Positions 36,130 through 44,961 of a stretch of DNA of 64,000 bases are shown here, piece after piece. Each line of letters begins with the position of its first letter. Position 1 is the first letter of the stretch. The notes beneath the pieces are model-generated. The model saw nothing but the letters and a program-made list of their open reading frames with translations, was not told where the DNA came from and made no database searches. The position numbers and the translations under genes were made by a program. This DNA is from Cyclobacteriaceae bacterium. GTDB lineage: Bacteria > Bacteroidota > Bacteroidia > Cytophagales > Cyclobacteriaceae. The stretch is from the NCBI GenBank assembly GCA_028285685.1, contig JANQOR010000028.1, forward strand, positions 62,001-126,000, in the 5' to 3' direction.

Positions 36130-36546
36130 TTACATTCGTTTAAGTGCTGTTTCAAAATGGTTGAAGCCAGTCAGTGCTTTGTCATCCAACACAGCACAAA
36201 CTTCATCCATCGCCAATTCCCAGACGGGTAAGATGGCTATCACCTTGTCAACCCCCTTTTTTGACAGAACGATCGTCGGTCTATTTATCGGGCCATCTTT
36301 TCTGATCAGGTCCTGGTCTATTAGCCTTGTTAAATTTCTGCTCAGAGACGAGCGTTCCAAATTCAAAATCCTTCCGATCTCTATTTGCTCAATCTCCCCG
36401 GTTTTATAGAGTGCCATCAAAATGCTCAGCTGATTCTCGGTGATATCAGTACCTTCCAGGTGTTTCCGATAGATGGTATCCACTTTTCGGGATAGTCCTC
36501 TGAGCCTGGCTCCAATGCACTCATGTATTTCATGCTTCATGGTCAT
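36130..36546 (-). CDS. MarR-family transcriptional regulator
   Basis: This 138-residue winged-helix regulator shows the MarR core: ITENQLSILMALYKTGEIEQIEIG, recognition helix LERSSLSRNLTRLIDQDLI and wing RKDGPINRPTIVLSKKG. MarR proteins are dimers that leave DNA on binding a ligand, often a lipophilic compound. Three identical palindromes flank it (one 26 bases before its start, two before the RND gene), showing autoregulation and operon control. It therefore probably represses the RND exporter operon until an export substrate is present. Confidence 0.93.
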   Translation of the reverse strand: MTMKHEIHECIGARLRGLSRKVDTIYRKHLEGTDITENQLSILMALYKTGEIEQIEIGRILNLERSSLSRNLTRLIDQDLIRKDGPINRPTIVLSKKGVDKVIAILPVWELAMDEVCAVLDDKALTGFNHFETALKRM

Positions 36547-36571
36547 ACCAATACGAAGGTAAGAAAATAAA

Positions 36572-36585
36572 GTTGTATATACAAC
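36572..36585. promoter_or_regulatory. MarR operator copy 3 (GTTGTATATACAAC)
   Basis: The third perfect palindrome, 26 bases before the ATG of the MarR-type gene, in the position to overlap its promoter. This copy is the autoregulatory site. Confidence 0.85.
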
Positions 36586-36723
36586 ATAAAATTTATGATA
36601 AGGGTGGAATCAATTCAATCTTTTGCTGTTTTGGACTCCTCTTGTGTTGTACCAACAATTCCCTTGTTACTTAAAAATTCCAAGCTAAAGGGCTCCGTCA
36701 TTTTCACGCTTTCTAAGATCAAT

Positions 36724-37668
36724 TTACCTTTCGTAAATAATACTAATTCGAATGAAATCACCTGGGCCATCGCCTGCTTGAATGTCATGTACCCTGATCA
36801 ATCCCCTTTTGCTCCCATCTGTTTTTGACTCATCCGTTTCGAAGGCTATTACATCGTCAACTGCAAGATCTGTTACTCGTTCTTCTCGATCGCCAGCTGT
36901 CCCATTTTCAAATGCATTGTATAAAATCATAAATGCTGAAGAACTCGAGAACGCTTGATCAAATTCCTCTGTAGAAAGGCTAGTTCTGCGGAATTTTGTC
37001 TGGTTTCTTGCTGTCCATGTATCGATTCCAGCCAGGTTTACAATCGGATAGTCAAATACTGAGGCAAGCGTAGCGCTACTAGTGGTGGTGTTATAGTAGT
37101 ATCCAAAATCGATGTCCCCTGAAACATCATTAGTCTCTGCATTTACCTGATCTACGGACCAAATGAATAGATCATTTGAACTACTGAAAAAGGTGAATGA
37201 GCTGCTACTTCCGGCCATATCTGATTGTGGTGGCATGAAGGATCCTTCGGAAACAATCCGTATTGGAGGGCCATTTACTCCCACCCTGAAAAACGCGGTG
37301 TCAGTCCTATCCAGGTTATCGGTTAATAGAAATTCAATGTCAACGACAGATGTGGCAGCAACCCGTCGTGTAGTTTCGGTAAAACTGTAAGTGAAAGTGG
37401 TGTCCATTTGACCCATGAATGCAGATGCAATCACCATAGCATTTGCTTCATCCCGGATTTCATCAAAAATTGGAGTTATCTCCAGGGAGGTAAACCCGGC
37501 TGGGGCTGTAATTTCCACTGAGGTAGTTATAACCCCACCAATGTCCGCATTTCCAAAATTGGGATTTAAGAAAACAGTTGGGCCCTCAGGAGTACTTTCA
37601 TCAGAATCCCCACAACCTACTAACTGAGATAGCAAGCAAATGACTAGGCATAATTGAATGATCTTCAT
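36724..37668 (-). CDS. Lipoprotein of unknown function
   Basis: This 314-residue predicted lipoprotein has the signal LSQLVGC with Cys at residue 19, followed by a Ser/Asp/Pro linker. The body is beta-rich and Ser/Thr-rich (DMAGSSSSFTFFSSSND; YYYNTTTSSATLASVFDYP). Near residue 35-110 it resembles an Ig-like unit, followed by a region with GYYYNTT. I do not recognise the family. Such proteins in Bacteroidota usually sit at the cell surface. It lies between the MarR operon and the second PadR operon, with no shared operon. No enzymatic motif was found. Confidence 0.65.
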   Translation of the reverse strand: MKIIQLCLVICLLSQLVGCGDSDESTPEGPTVFLNPNFGNADIGGVITTSVEITAPAGFTSLEITPIFDEIRDEANAMVIASAFMGQMDTTFTYSFTETTRRVAATSVVDIEFLLTDNLDRTDTAFFRVGVNGPPIRIVSEGSFMPPQSDMAGSSSSFTFFSSSNDLFIWSVDQVNAETNDVSGDIDFGYYYNTTTSSATLASVFDYPIVNLAGIDTWTARNQTKFRRTSLSTEEFDQAFSSSSAFMILYNAFENGTAGDREERVTDLAVDDVIAFETDESKTDGSKRGLIRVHDIQAGDGPGDFIRISIIYER

Positions 37669-37879
37669 GGCTTTATATTTTATGTAAGCCCAAATTAGAA
37701 CAGGAAAGTATCTGCGGCCTGTTACAAATGTTTCTTATGGTACAACGTATGTTACAGATGAGATCCAAACCGAGATTCAAGAAACACTCAGCGGTTTTTC
37801 ATATTCTGAAATAGTAACATTTATCAACAATAGGCTCGTTTTTAATTTGTTTGACAACTTAAATACAAATACCACGTAT

Positions 37880-37894
37880 ATTTGTTTAACAAAT
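37880..37894. promoter_or_regulatory. PadR operator candidate over the promoter
   Basis: A dyad with perfect 7-bp arms (ATTTGTT and AACAAAT) around one central base. It ends 9 bases before the PadR ATG and overlaps a TATATTTG element (37877-37884) that fits the Bacteroidota -7 consensus; a TTTG at 37850-37853 is a possible -33 partner at slightly long spacing. The position is right for autorepression. Confidence 0.6.
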
Positions 37895-37903
37895 TCAATA
37901 CTA

Positions 37904-38236
37904 ATGGGAAGAACTACATTCTTAGGAGAGTTTGAGGAGCTAATACTTACAATGGTTTTGATCCTTGATGAGAATTCATATGGCAACACGATAGTAAAAG
38001 CCATCAAAGAACATCAAAAAAGAGAAGTCAATCTCAGTTCTGTACATGTTACCTTGTATCGACTTGAAAAGAAAGGGTTTGTGGAATCATTCATGGGCGG
38101 TGCCACTAAGGTTCGAGGTGGTAGAAAGAAGCGGTACTTTAAGATCACCAATACTGGAAAGGTGATGCTCCGAGAAATGAAAGATTCGAGAATGAATCTC
38201 TGGAGTTTAGCTCCACAGTTAAACTATAGTTCATGA
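37904..38236 (+). CDS. PadR-family transcriptional regulator
   Basis: This 110-residue PadR winged-helix protein begins MGRTTFLGEFEELILTMV; recognition helix SSVHVTLYRLEKKGFV and wing VRGGRKKRYFKIT. An earlier in-frame ATG at 37847 lies upstream of the promoter-like element and is rejected. The stop overlaps the permease start by 4 bases. It is a paralogue of the regulator at 8605-8934 in layout and motif order. Probably a repressor of the permease gene, with the dyad at 37880-37894 as its site. Confidence 0.93.
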   Translation: MGRTTFLGEFEELILTMVLILDENSYGNTIVKAIKEHQKREVNLSSVHVTLYRLEKKGFVESFMGGATKVRGGRKKRYFKITNTGKVMLREMKDSRMNLWSLAPQLNYSS

Positions 38237-40884
38237 ATCATAGTCCCCCAAAGTTTTTCGTTCGCTTCTTTTTGTGGTTCTGTCGCCACGACCTTCAAGA
38301 GACCATTCTTGGTGATCTTGAAGAACAGTTTGATGAAGATCTGAGGTACTATGGACCATCAAAAGCGAAACAAAGATTTGCCTGGAATGTACTCAGGTTC
38401 TTCAGACCCGAGATCATTAAGAAAAAAGAAAAAACTCAAAGATTCAATTATTACAGTATGCACAATCATTATCTAAAAACAGGACTAAGGAATATTCTCA
38501 AGCACAAGACTTTCTCCTTTCTGAATATACTAGGCCTTGCAGTTGGCATAGCCTCATGTCTTACGATACTACAGTATGTGGCATTTGAATCAAGCTACGA
38601 TCAATTTCACAGCAGAAAAGATGATATCTACCGAGTTGACAGCGATCATTTCAGAGATAGTGTTCTGCTTTTCCGGTCAGATGGCAGTGCCTTTGAACTT
38701 GGACCGACTCTCAAAAGGATGGTACCTGGAATCGAGGAGGTGGCAAGAACGCACGTACTAGAAGGCGGTGCGGTCATCACTTTTGAAGGGGCTTCTTCCG
38801 GGCATTCACGCCAGTTTTTGGAGGAGCAAGGAATGATGTATTTCGTAGACCAGGCCTTTTTTGACCTGTTTGATTATAAGGTGCTCAAGGGAAATAGCGA
38901 GCGCTTGCTTGAAGCTCCCAATTCCATCGTTATCACTGAAGCCATGTGGCAGAAATACTTACCAGACGTGGATGATCCGGTTGGTAAAACATTGAACGTC
39001 GGAGGTGGCCGATATCCGGGTACTTTTCAAATCACCGGAGTCATTGAAACGCTGCCTGAAAATACGCTATACTCCTTCGGGTTTCTCATGCCGATCCACG
39101 ATCTCTTGAAGAGCGAGCAATATGTAGAGGACGATGGCTGGTCTTGGACCAATTTTGTTACGTACGCCATGATAAAACCTGGTTCTTCCTTTGAGCAGGT
39201 TTGTAGGCAGGCAAGGAATATTCTGCTTGATCATATAGATGAAGAGGAGGACTATGAGTCCTATGTCTCCTTTACCTCCCTGAATGATCTTCATCTGAGG
39301 GATGAGCTGAGCCAAGGTGGGATTACTGCTGAGACTGTTTCTTTTTTTATGATCATCGCCATCTTCATCATAGCAATTGCTTGGCTTAACTATATTAATC
39401 TCTCCACTGCTCAAGCAATACGTCGTGCTAAGGAAGTCGGCATCCGAAAGACCGTTGGAGCTGCAAAAAGTCAACTCATCTTTCAATTCTTACTGGAAGC
39501 AATGGTCGTAAACACGATTGCACTTCTTTTAGCCTTCATGCTTGCTTCAGGCACAGTGCCACTCTTGACGGAGGTAATAGGTAAATCCTTTCACTTTGGC
39601 TTTGGTATTCACACAACACATTGGGTGCTTTTCTTCGGAGCATTTGTTGCCGGAACTCTCCTGAGTGGTTTTTATCCAGCGCTTGTCCTTTCCCGTTTCA
39701 AGCCTGCTGTAGTGATAGGAGGATCATTATCAGTAAAAAGAAAATTCGGCTTGAGGCAGGTATTAGTTACCGCACAATTGATGATTAGCGTATTTCTGAT
39801 TGCTGGCACATATACTGTCCATCGACAACTTCAGTTCATGCTTAATCAGGATCTTGGTTTGAACGTGGATCAAGTTATTTCTATCACCGGGCCAATGGTT
39901 TACGAAGACGAAGAATTGATGAGACAAAAAATGAAACTGTTCCAGGAAAAACTGCGAGCATTGCCAACAGTAAATTCTGTTTCAGGATCAGATGCTATCC
40001 CGGGAGGAGACTACAATTGGAGCACTGGAATGTCGGTGGATGGTAAGGAGAATGCTGAAAGGAAATCCATCAGATTGATGTTCGTTGATGACCAATTCCA
40101 GAATACGTATGGGATGGAGCTGATTGCCGGAAGATTTCACGATCCCAATCTAAAGGGCGAAAAACACCCAGTCGTCGTTAATGAAACCTTAATCAGGAAG
40201 TTTGACCTTGGATCTGCAGAAGAAGCTATTGGGAAAAAAATGAGAACCGGCTCGACTACCTTCCCGATCATAGGTGTACTTAAGGATTATCATTGGACAT
40301 CATTAAAACAAGAAACTACACCAATCCTACTGTATTACACGGAAAACGGAGGTAGCGTATCTCTAAGACTGTCTGCTACTGATATTCAAGAGACCCTGAT
40401 GATCGTTGAGAAAGAGTACAAAGCTTTGTTTCCGGACAACCCCTTCAACTACGATTTTATGGACGAATATTTTGCGAGACAATATCAATCGGACAAACAA
40501 TTCAGGCAGATTTTTAGTGTATTTTCATTTATAGCCATAATGATTGCTTGTTTGGGTTTGTTTGGTCTTGCCTCCTTTACCCTCAACCAAAGAGTGAAAG
40601 AGATCGGAATCAGGAAAGTACTAGGTGCACGAATGTCATCAATACTGATGCTCTTGTACAAAGACTACATGCTACTCATTGGTCTAGCTACTGTTGTGGT
40701 CAGTCCTGTGGTGTATTTTGCACTCAATCAATGGCTGAGTGACTTTGCTTATCGAATCAACATCACCTTTGACTTGCTATTGTTGCCTGTCGTTGTTCTT
40801 ACTGTCATTATGCTGCTGACAATCAGCTATCAGTCGTTCCGAGCAGCGGTAGCAAATCCAGCGGCAAGTTTGAGAAAAGAATAA
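38233..40884 (+). CDS. FtsX-like permease with PadR-associated prefix domain
   Basis: This 883-residue membrane protein shares its plan with the permease at 8921-11497: a cytoplasmic prefix (PPKFFVRFFLWFCRHD, ILGDLEEQFDED), a first helix (NILGLAVGIAS), a MacB-like periplasmic domain, FtsX helices with KEVGIRKTVGAAKS, a second periplasmic domain, and a final set with KEIGIRKVLGAR. The two are clearly paralogous families with moderate identity by eye. No ATPase gene is near. The PadR gene overlaps its start. Cargo and energy source are unknown; export or envelope stress sensing are both plausible. Confidence 0.9.
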   Translation: MNHSPPKFFVRFFLWFCRHDLQETILGDLEEQFDEDLRYYGPSKAKQRFAWNVLRFFRPEIIKKKEKTQRFNYYSMHNHYLKTGLRNILKHKTFSFLNILGLAVGIASCLTILQYVAFESSYDQFHSRKDDIYRVDSDHFRDSVLLFRSDGSAFELGPTLKRMVPGIEEVARTHVLEGGAVITFEGASSGHSRQFLEEQGMMYFVDQAFFDLFDYKVLKGNSERLLEAPNSIVITEAMWQKYLPDVDDPVGKTLNVGGGRYPGTFQITGVIETLPENTLYSFGFLMPIHDLLKSEQYVEDDGWSWTNFVTYAMIKPGSSFEQVCRQARNILLDHIDEEEDYESYVSFTSLNDLHLRDELSQGGITAETVSFFMIIAIFIIAIAWLNYINLSTAQAIRRAKEVGIRKTVGAAKSQLIFQFLLEAMVVNTIALLLAFMLASGTVPLLTEVIGKSFHFGFGIHTTHWVLFFGAFVAGTLLSGFYPALVLSRFKPAVVIGGSLSVKRKFGLRQVLVTAQLMISVFLIAGTYTVHRQLQFMLNQDLGLNVDQVISITGPMVYEDEELMRQKMKLFQEKLRALPTVNSVSGSDAIPGGDYNWSTGMSVDGKENAERKSIRLMFVDDQFQNTYGMELIAGRFHDPNLKGEKHPVVVNETLIRKFDLGSAEEAIGKKMRTGSTTFPIIGVLKDYHWTSLKQETTPILLYYTENGGSVSLRLSATDIQETLMIVEKEYKALFPDNPFNYDFMDEYFARQYQSDKQFRQIFSVFSFIAIMIACLGLFGLASFTLNQRVKEIGIRKVLGARMSSILMLLYKDYMLLIGLATVVVSPVVYFALNQWLSDFAYRINITFDLLLLPVVVLTVIMLLTISYQSFRAAVANPAASLRKE

Positions 40885-40944
40885 GCCAAGCAGAAGTAGC
40901 CACGGTCAATGGTCTATTCGTGCTCGGAATATGAATTGATCAAT

Positions 40945-43900
40945 TCAATCCAGTTGGATGGACTTTAAATACGATCCGAGGAGCCCATCGTCCGACAGCG
41001 CTTGTATATCTACCTGAACATCTTTAGCATTGGTGGTGTTGTAAAATACAACCTTCGCCTCTCCAAACTGATCGGTCCTAATATTAGGATTCCAATACAA
41101 GGTGGATCTGTTAGTCCCATCCTCGTTCCTGGGATCAAAAGTCTTAGCGGCACTATGTCCGGATACTTCCAGATTGGAGGTGCTTGGAGTATAATCTGCA
41201 CCCCCTGTTTTGGTGTAAATGAGAATCACTCCACCTGCCGCTCTGGAACCAAAAATAGCTCCGGATGCCCCTTTTAGTACTTCAATGCGGTCGACCGTCA
41301 TTGGATTTAGATTTGCTATAAACGACGGAACATTAGATGCTCCTCCATCCGGCGCGATTATCGTGCCGTCTAGTATCCACAACGGTGCTACTGGAAATAT
41401 ACTTACTGTACCTTGGATATTGACAGTTGCCGTAATACCCGCACCAGTATACTGAACTCCGGGTATGGTGCTTAACACCTGTAGATAATCATAGTAGTTT
41501 ACCACATCTTTGTCAATGTATCTTGTAGCATCCGGAGTGATACCATAGACTGATGGAGTTCTTTCTTCATCAATCTTGCGGGCTTCCACAGTCACTTCAT
41601 CAAGGAAGGTAGCATCCTCATCAAATGCTCCAAAAGTATATTGCTCCCTGTCGAAAGATTTTCGAAGAATTGAATCCTCGCCGGAGTACGCTTGAAGCTC
41701 ATAGTCCTGGCTAAACACATAATCCGGAATAGGCAGCGAAGGCACATTTTCATCCAGAGTTACGCGGATTTGGAGTAGTTTCCCCCGTTTGCTATATGCA
41801 CTAAAAATCACATTAACAGCTCCTTCTTCGTTGAAATCATTGATTAAAAAACGCCCTTTTTCATCCGTTGTGGCCGTATATGGCGTTATGTTCTCTTCAG
41901 AAAATGCAACAGCAGTTAGTTCTGTATTGCGAAGAGGAAGTCCGTCAATCCATTTGGCTGTACCAGAGACCTTTACACCTTGCGCCACACTGAATTCTTT
42001 TTCCTGAAAGGAAGCAGTCAGCACTTCATTCCAATCTGTCCCTCTGAACGAATTGGTAAGCATAAGTAGGTCAGTTTTTAGCACCGAAGTTCGATCACTT
42101 CGGCTGACAAAGGAGGAATTCTCAAACGATTCCTGGCTTTCCGCATCTATCATTAAGTAGGAGGTCAAGTTTGTGTGATTTGCAGCCTTTGCAAAAAGTG
42201 ATAGATCAGTGACAGCAAGTGAAAGGTTTGTTGAGACCGGATTACCATTCATGTCAGTGACTCTAACTCCCAGAACCATTTCCTCGTTTTGACCTGGTTC
42301 TGATTCCTCGACCGTTGTAGTAATAAAGAGCGAGCGTCTGCTAGGCACCAACAAATCTCTTCTACATTTCGGCACGTTATTCGCATCAAGTATTGCTAGC
42401 GAAAGCACTCCACCCGGAAGATTCGATTTGGGTATTTCAAATTCAATCAGGTCATTGCGATAACGAAAACTATTTTTATATACAATCTGATTTCCCATCG
42501 TTGCCACCGCGTAGAATGGCTTATCACTCCAATCCCTGCTAGCCTCTACCACTACATTGATACTTGATTTATTCCCATTGTTTACGATCAGCGAAAACCC
42601 GGACTCAACGGGTGCTGGTAGAACATATTCAGAGCCATCCTTTAAAATGGCTGTGTACATTTCTTCCCTGTTCGGTTTCAGAAAAAAGATTCCCATTCCC
42701 TGATAAAGAGATTTAAAAAAGGTTACGACATTTCCCTTAGAATCTACAATGTTTCCTTCTACACCATCTGACACCGCTTCCCCATTAGAATCCACAGCTT
42801 TGAAAGCTATACGCCCCTTAGTAGAGCTGATCATCCGCCCTCCTTCCGGAAAGAACTTTAGCTTTTCAGTTTCTTTCTGCTTTGGAGTCGTATCCTGACC
42901 AGAACTAATCACCACCTCGACTTCTCTTGCAAAAAAGAAAGCATTATCAAAGTTGCGCATCCAATTTGTATAGGCGCGCAGTACATAGGTGCCAGGTGGG
43001 GTACTCGATGGAAAAATGATTTCTCCCGCACTAGTTCCATTCGTTATTTTGTGTGTCTTACTAACAACAATAGAGTTGTTGGAGTTAATTAAATCAACGT
43101 GCAATACTTTACTCATTTGAGAGTAGCTATGGAAGGCATCTTGCGTCAGGTAAGCGCTGTACCAAAGCGTTTCTCCAGGAATTACTTTTGATTTATCGGC
43201 ATGCAAAAAGACCTTTACGTGCATATTTTTCTCGCGAAAGGTTTTCAGGGCCGCTTGCATTTGCTCAGTAGACGGATGGTTCCTTATCTCCAGCACATCA
43301 ATTTGCCCTCGACTGTTTACAAAGAGACCTTTAAAGTGGTTACTCTTTTCAAAGCTGTGCACCTTGGACTGTTGGTCAGCTGTTCTCTTTATGACTGATT
43401 TTTCCCAAAGTTCTTTACTATAGTCAGGCTTAAAATCTTCCTGGAAGTTAGTGGAAGCAATTCCCGAAGCATAGTGAAATATATTGAGATGTGAGGAAGT
43501 TGTGATCGGGCCAACAAGCTCTTCGTTTTTGAAAAGGTCAAACTTTTGTTCGACGGTAACATAATCGAGTGCCAAACCCAGGCTGTTTTCCCTGTAGGCT
43601 ATTTCGTATAAAAAACGATAGTCTTTCCATTCTACATCCTTTGTTGCTGGTTTAATTAGTCGATGATCACCGCCTTTTAGCTTACCCCTTATTTTTAAGA
43701 GATCATAGCTGTCAACATCGATGTGCAGTTCTCCTTCAAATACGTTCGTTGCTCTTTTCTCAGCTGGTGCTAGTGTCACTACAGCAATAGTTTTAGAGCC
43801 AGCAATCAATAGGCTAGTAACATCCACTTTGTAATATTTCTCCATTTCGGGGTGAAGTGGAAAGATCAGATCGATGTTGGAAGGTTGTACAGTTTTGACA

Positions 43901-44505
43901 ATGGATGAAACTTGCGGAAAATTTAGGAAAGTGATCTCAGGTTCGTGAGTAGTGGCATAACGCCCACGTCTGAGATCGGTACTTTCAATGCCCTTGCTTG
44001 AGAAAATAATGTCATAAACAATTTCAGAAAGTTCGATAATGGAATCAGCACTGCTTGTAGTTTGTGTATAGCTGGCCTTGCCGTATTGATAGACCTTAGA
44101 TTTTGAGATCTTTTCCAAGGTCTTATCCAGAAGTTCAAATACATCGTCCCGTCTCTCTAAAATAGACTCCGTTCGCAAATCAGCTGGCACAGGATTTAGT
44201 TCAACAACAATCTCCTTTCGCGACAGCACCATAATGCTGGTGTCCTTATAGGCTAAGGTTGAGAAGGACAACTCCATGGGAAGAGAATCCGCCGAAATAG
44301 CGAATTCTCCAACGGAATTGGAAGAAGTTCCTTGGTTTGTTTCACCGACGAATATTTTGCAGAATGGAATGCCCTTTCCTGTCTTCTGATCAACGATCTT
44401 CCCTTGCACGTGATATCTTTTCCCGAGATCATAAACACTAGGCTGAGTATGTACATGAAGAGCAGAGAGGATACCTATGATGGTCAAAAGTTGTCTTACT
44501 AACAT
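40945..44505 (-). CDS. Large exported protein: regulatory Ig domain, MG2-like domains, TonB plug without barrel
   Basis: This 1186-residue protein has a signal peptide (MLVRQLLTIIGILSALHV), a carboxypeptidase-regulatory-like domain (KIVDQKTGKGIPFCKIFVG), a long middle part with macroglobulin-type units (KSKVIPGETLWYSAYLT, PPGTYVLRAYTNWMRN, KLKFFPEGGRMISS), a second carboxypeptidase-like repeat (VKVSGTAKWIDGLPL), then at about 994-1105 a TonB-receptor plug-like domain (VEVLKGAS-type segment DRIEVLKGASGAIFGSRAAGG). Only about 80 residues follow, so no 22-strand barrel exists. An earlier ATG at 44544 was rejected because 44505 opens the signal peptide. It is likely a surface or periplasmic protein; the role of a barrel-less plug is not known. 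Confidence 0.85.
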   Translation of the reverse strand: MLVRQLLTIIGILSALHVHTQPSVYDLGKRYHVQGKIVDQKTGKGIPFCKIFVGETNQGTSSNSVGEFAISADSLPMELSFSTLAYKDTSIMVLSRKEIVVELNPVPADLRTESILERRDDVFELLDKTLEKISKSKVYQYGKASYTQTTSSADSIIELSEIVYDIIFSSKGIESTDLRRGRYATTHEPEITFLNFPQVSSIVKTVQPSNIDLIFPLHPEMEKYYKVDVTSLLIAGSKTIAVVTLAPAEKRATNVFEGELHIDVDSYDLLKIRGKLKGGDHRLIKPATKDVEWKDYRFLYEIAYRENSLGLALDYVTVEQKFDLFKNEELVGPITTSSHLNIFHYASGIASTNFQEDFKPDYSKELWEKSVIKRTADQQSKVHSFEKSNHFKGLFVNSRGQIDVLEIRNHPSTEQMQAALKTFREKNMHVKVFLHADKSKVIPGETLWYSAYLTQDAFHSYSQMSKVLHVDLINSNNSIVVSKTHKITNGTSAGEIIFPSSTPPGTYVLRAYTNWMRNFDNAFFFAREVEVVISSGQDTTPKQKETEKLKFFPEGGRMISSTKGRIAFKAVDSNGEAVSDGVEGNIVDSKGNVVTFFKSLYQGMGIFFLKPNREEMYTAILKDGSEYVLPAPVESGFSLIVNNGNKSSINVVVEASRDWSDKPFYAVATMGNQIVYKNSFRYRNDLIEFEIPKSNLPGGVLSLAILDANNVPKCRRDLLVPSRRSLFITTTVEESEPGQNEEMVLGVRVTDMNGNPVSTNLSLAVTDLSLFAKAANHTNLTSYLMIDAESQESFENSSFVSRSDRTSVLKTDLLMLTNSFRGTDWNEVLTASFQEKEFSVAQGVKVSGTAKWIDGLPLRNTELTAVAFSEENITPYTATTDEKGRFLINDFNEEGAVNVIFSAYSKRGKLLQIRVTLDENVPSLPIPDYVFSQDYELQAYSGEDSILRKSFDREQYTFGAFDEDATFLDEVTVEARKIDEERTPSVYGITPDATRYIDKDVVNYYDYLQVLSTIPGVQYTGAGITATVNIQGTVSIFPVAPLWILDGTIIAPDGGASNVPSFIANLNPMTVDRIEVLKGASGAIFGSRAAGGVILIYTKTGGADYTPSTSNLEVSGHSAAKTFDPRNEDGTNRSTLYWNPNIRTDQFGEAKVVFYNTTNAKDVQVDIQALSDDGLLGSYLKSIQLD

Positions 44506-44735
44506 GATTTCTTCAACGTAAGAGGATAGTTGAGAATGGCTCAAAAGTTATGCCACGATGAATGCATTGGATAAATTGAAAAAAGTAAATCGATTTTACA
44601 AATCCTCACCTTTTCAATGTGCTGAGATACCTAAAAGAATTGGAAATATTCCAAATCAGGACATGTGCTTTTTTACAAGTCGGAAATCAAAAGTAGCACC
44701 GAGAGCTCCCATCATTCGATTTGACCCAAAATGAA

Positions 44736-44758
44736 AAAGGCCGATAAAATCGGCCTTT
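44736..44758 (-). terminator. Terminator-like hairpin next to the tRNA remnant
   Basis: A perfect 10-bp stem (AAAGGCCGAT, 44736-44745, with its complement 44749-44758) and an AAA loop, flanked by A on the left. On the minus strand it would follow the tRNA remnant, as the terminator at 46684-46710 follows the intact tRNA gene. Confidence 0.7.
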
Positions 44759-44760
44759 AA

Positions 44761-44792
44761 AGTAGCGGGGCCAGACTCGAACTTACGACCTT
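44761..44792 (-). pseudogene. Remnant of the 3' part of initiator tRNA
   Basis: 32 bases match 33 bases at the 3' end of the intact initiator tRNA gene (46720-46752) with three differences: one missing G, A to C, and G to A. The match covers the acceptor 3' strand and the T-arm and stops in the variable region. The T-stem has become imperfect, and no anticodon or D-arm is found, so it is not a functional tRNA. Either an old tRNA duplication or an attachment-site duplicate. Confidence 0.7.
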
Positions 44793-44961
44793 TCCATTGA
44801 GCAATTGTACGTACGAGACAGGTTCGCTTCTTTTATTCTCTAACTCGCTAATAGCGACATCTGCCACTTAGCTATGTGTTATCGGCAATTCATGCATCTT
44901 AAAAATGACCTGATCATGACAACCTTAGGCTGGTAAGCACAATGTCTGATTGATTGTTTAA

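Larger units (their letters stand above)
44506..44961. other. Gene-free stretch with terminator and tRNA remnant
   Basis: No credible coding region. The stretch carries the leader of the large plug protein (44506-44730), a hairpin at 44736-44758 and a tRNA-like remnant at 44761-44792, described separately. From about 44800 to 44961 nothing is recognisable. Confidence 0.6.

Noticed and set aside
44761-44870. A complete second tRNA gene
   Set aside because: Only the acceptor and T-arm part is found, with a mispaired T-stem; no anticodon or D-arm can be folded from the following bases.
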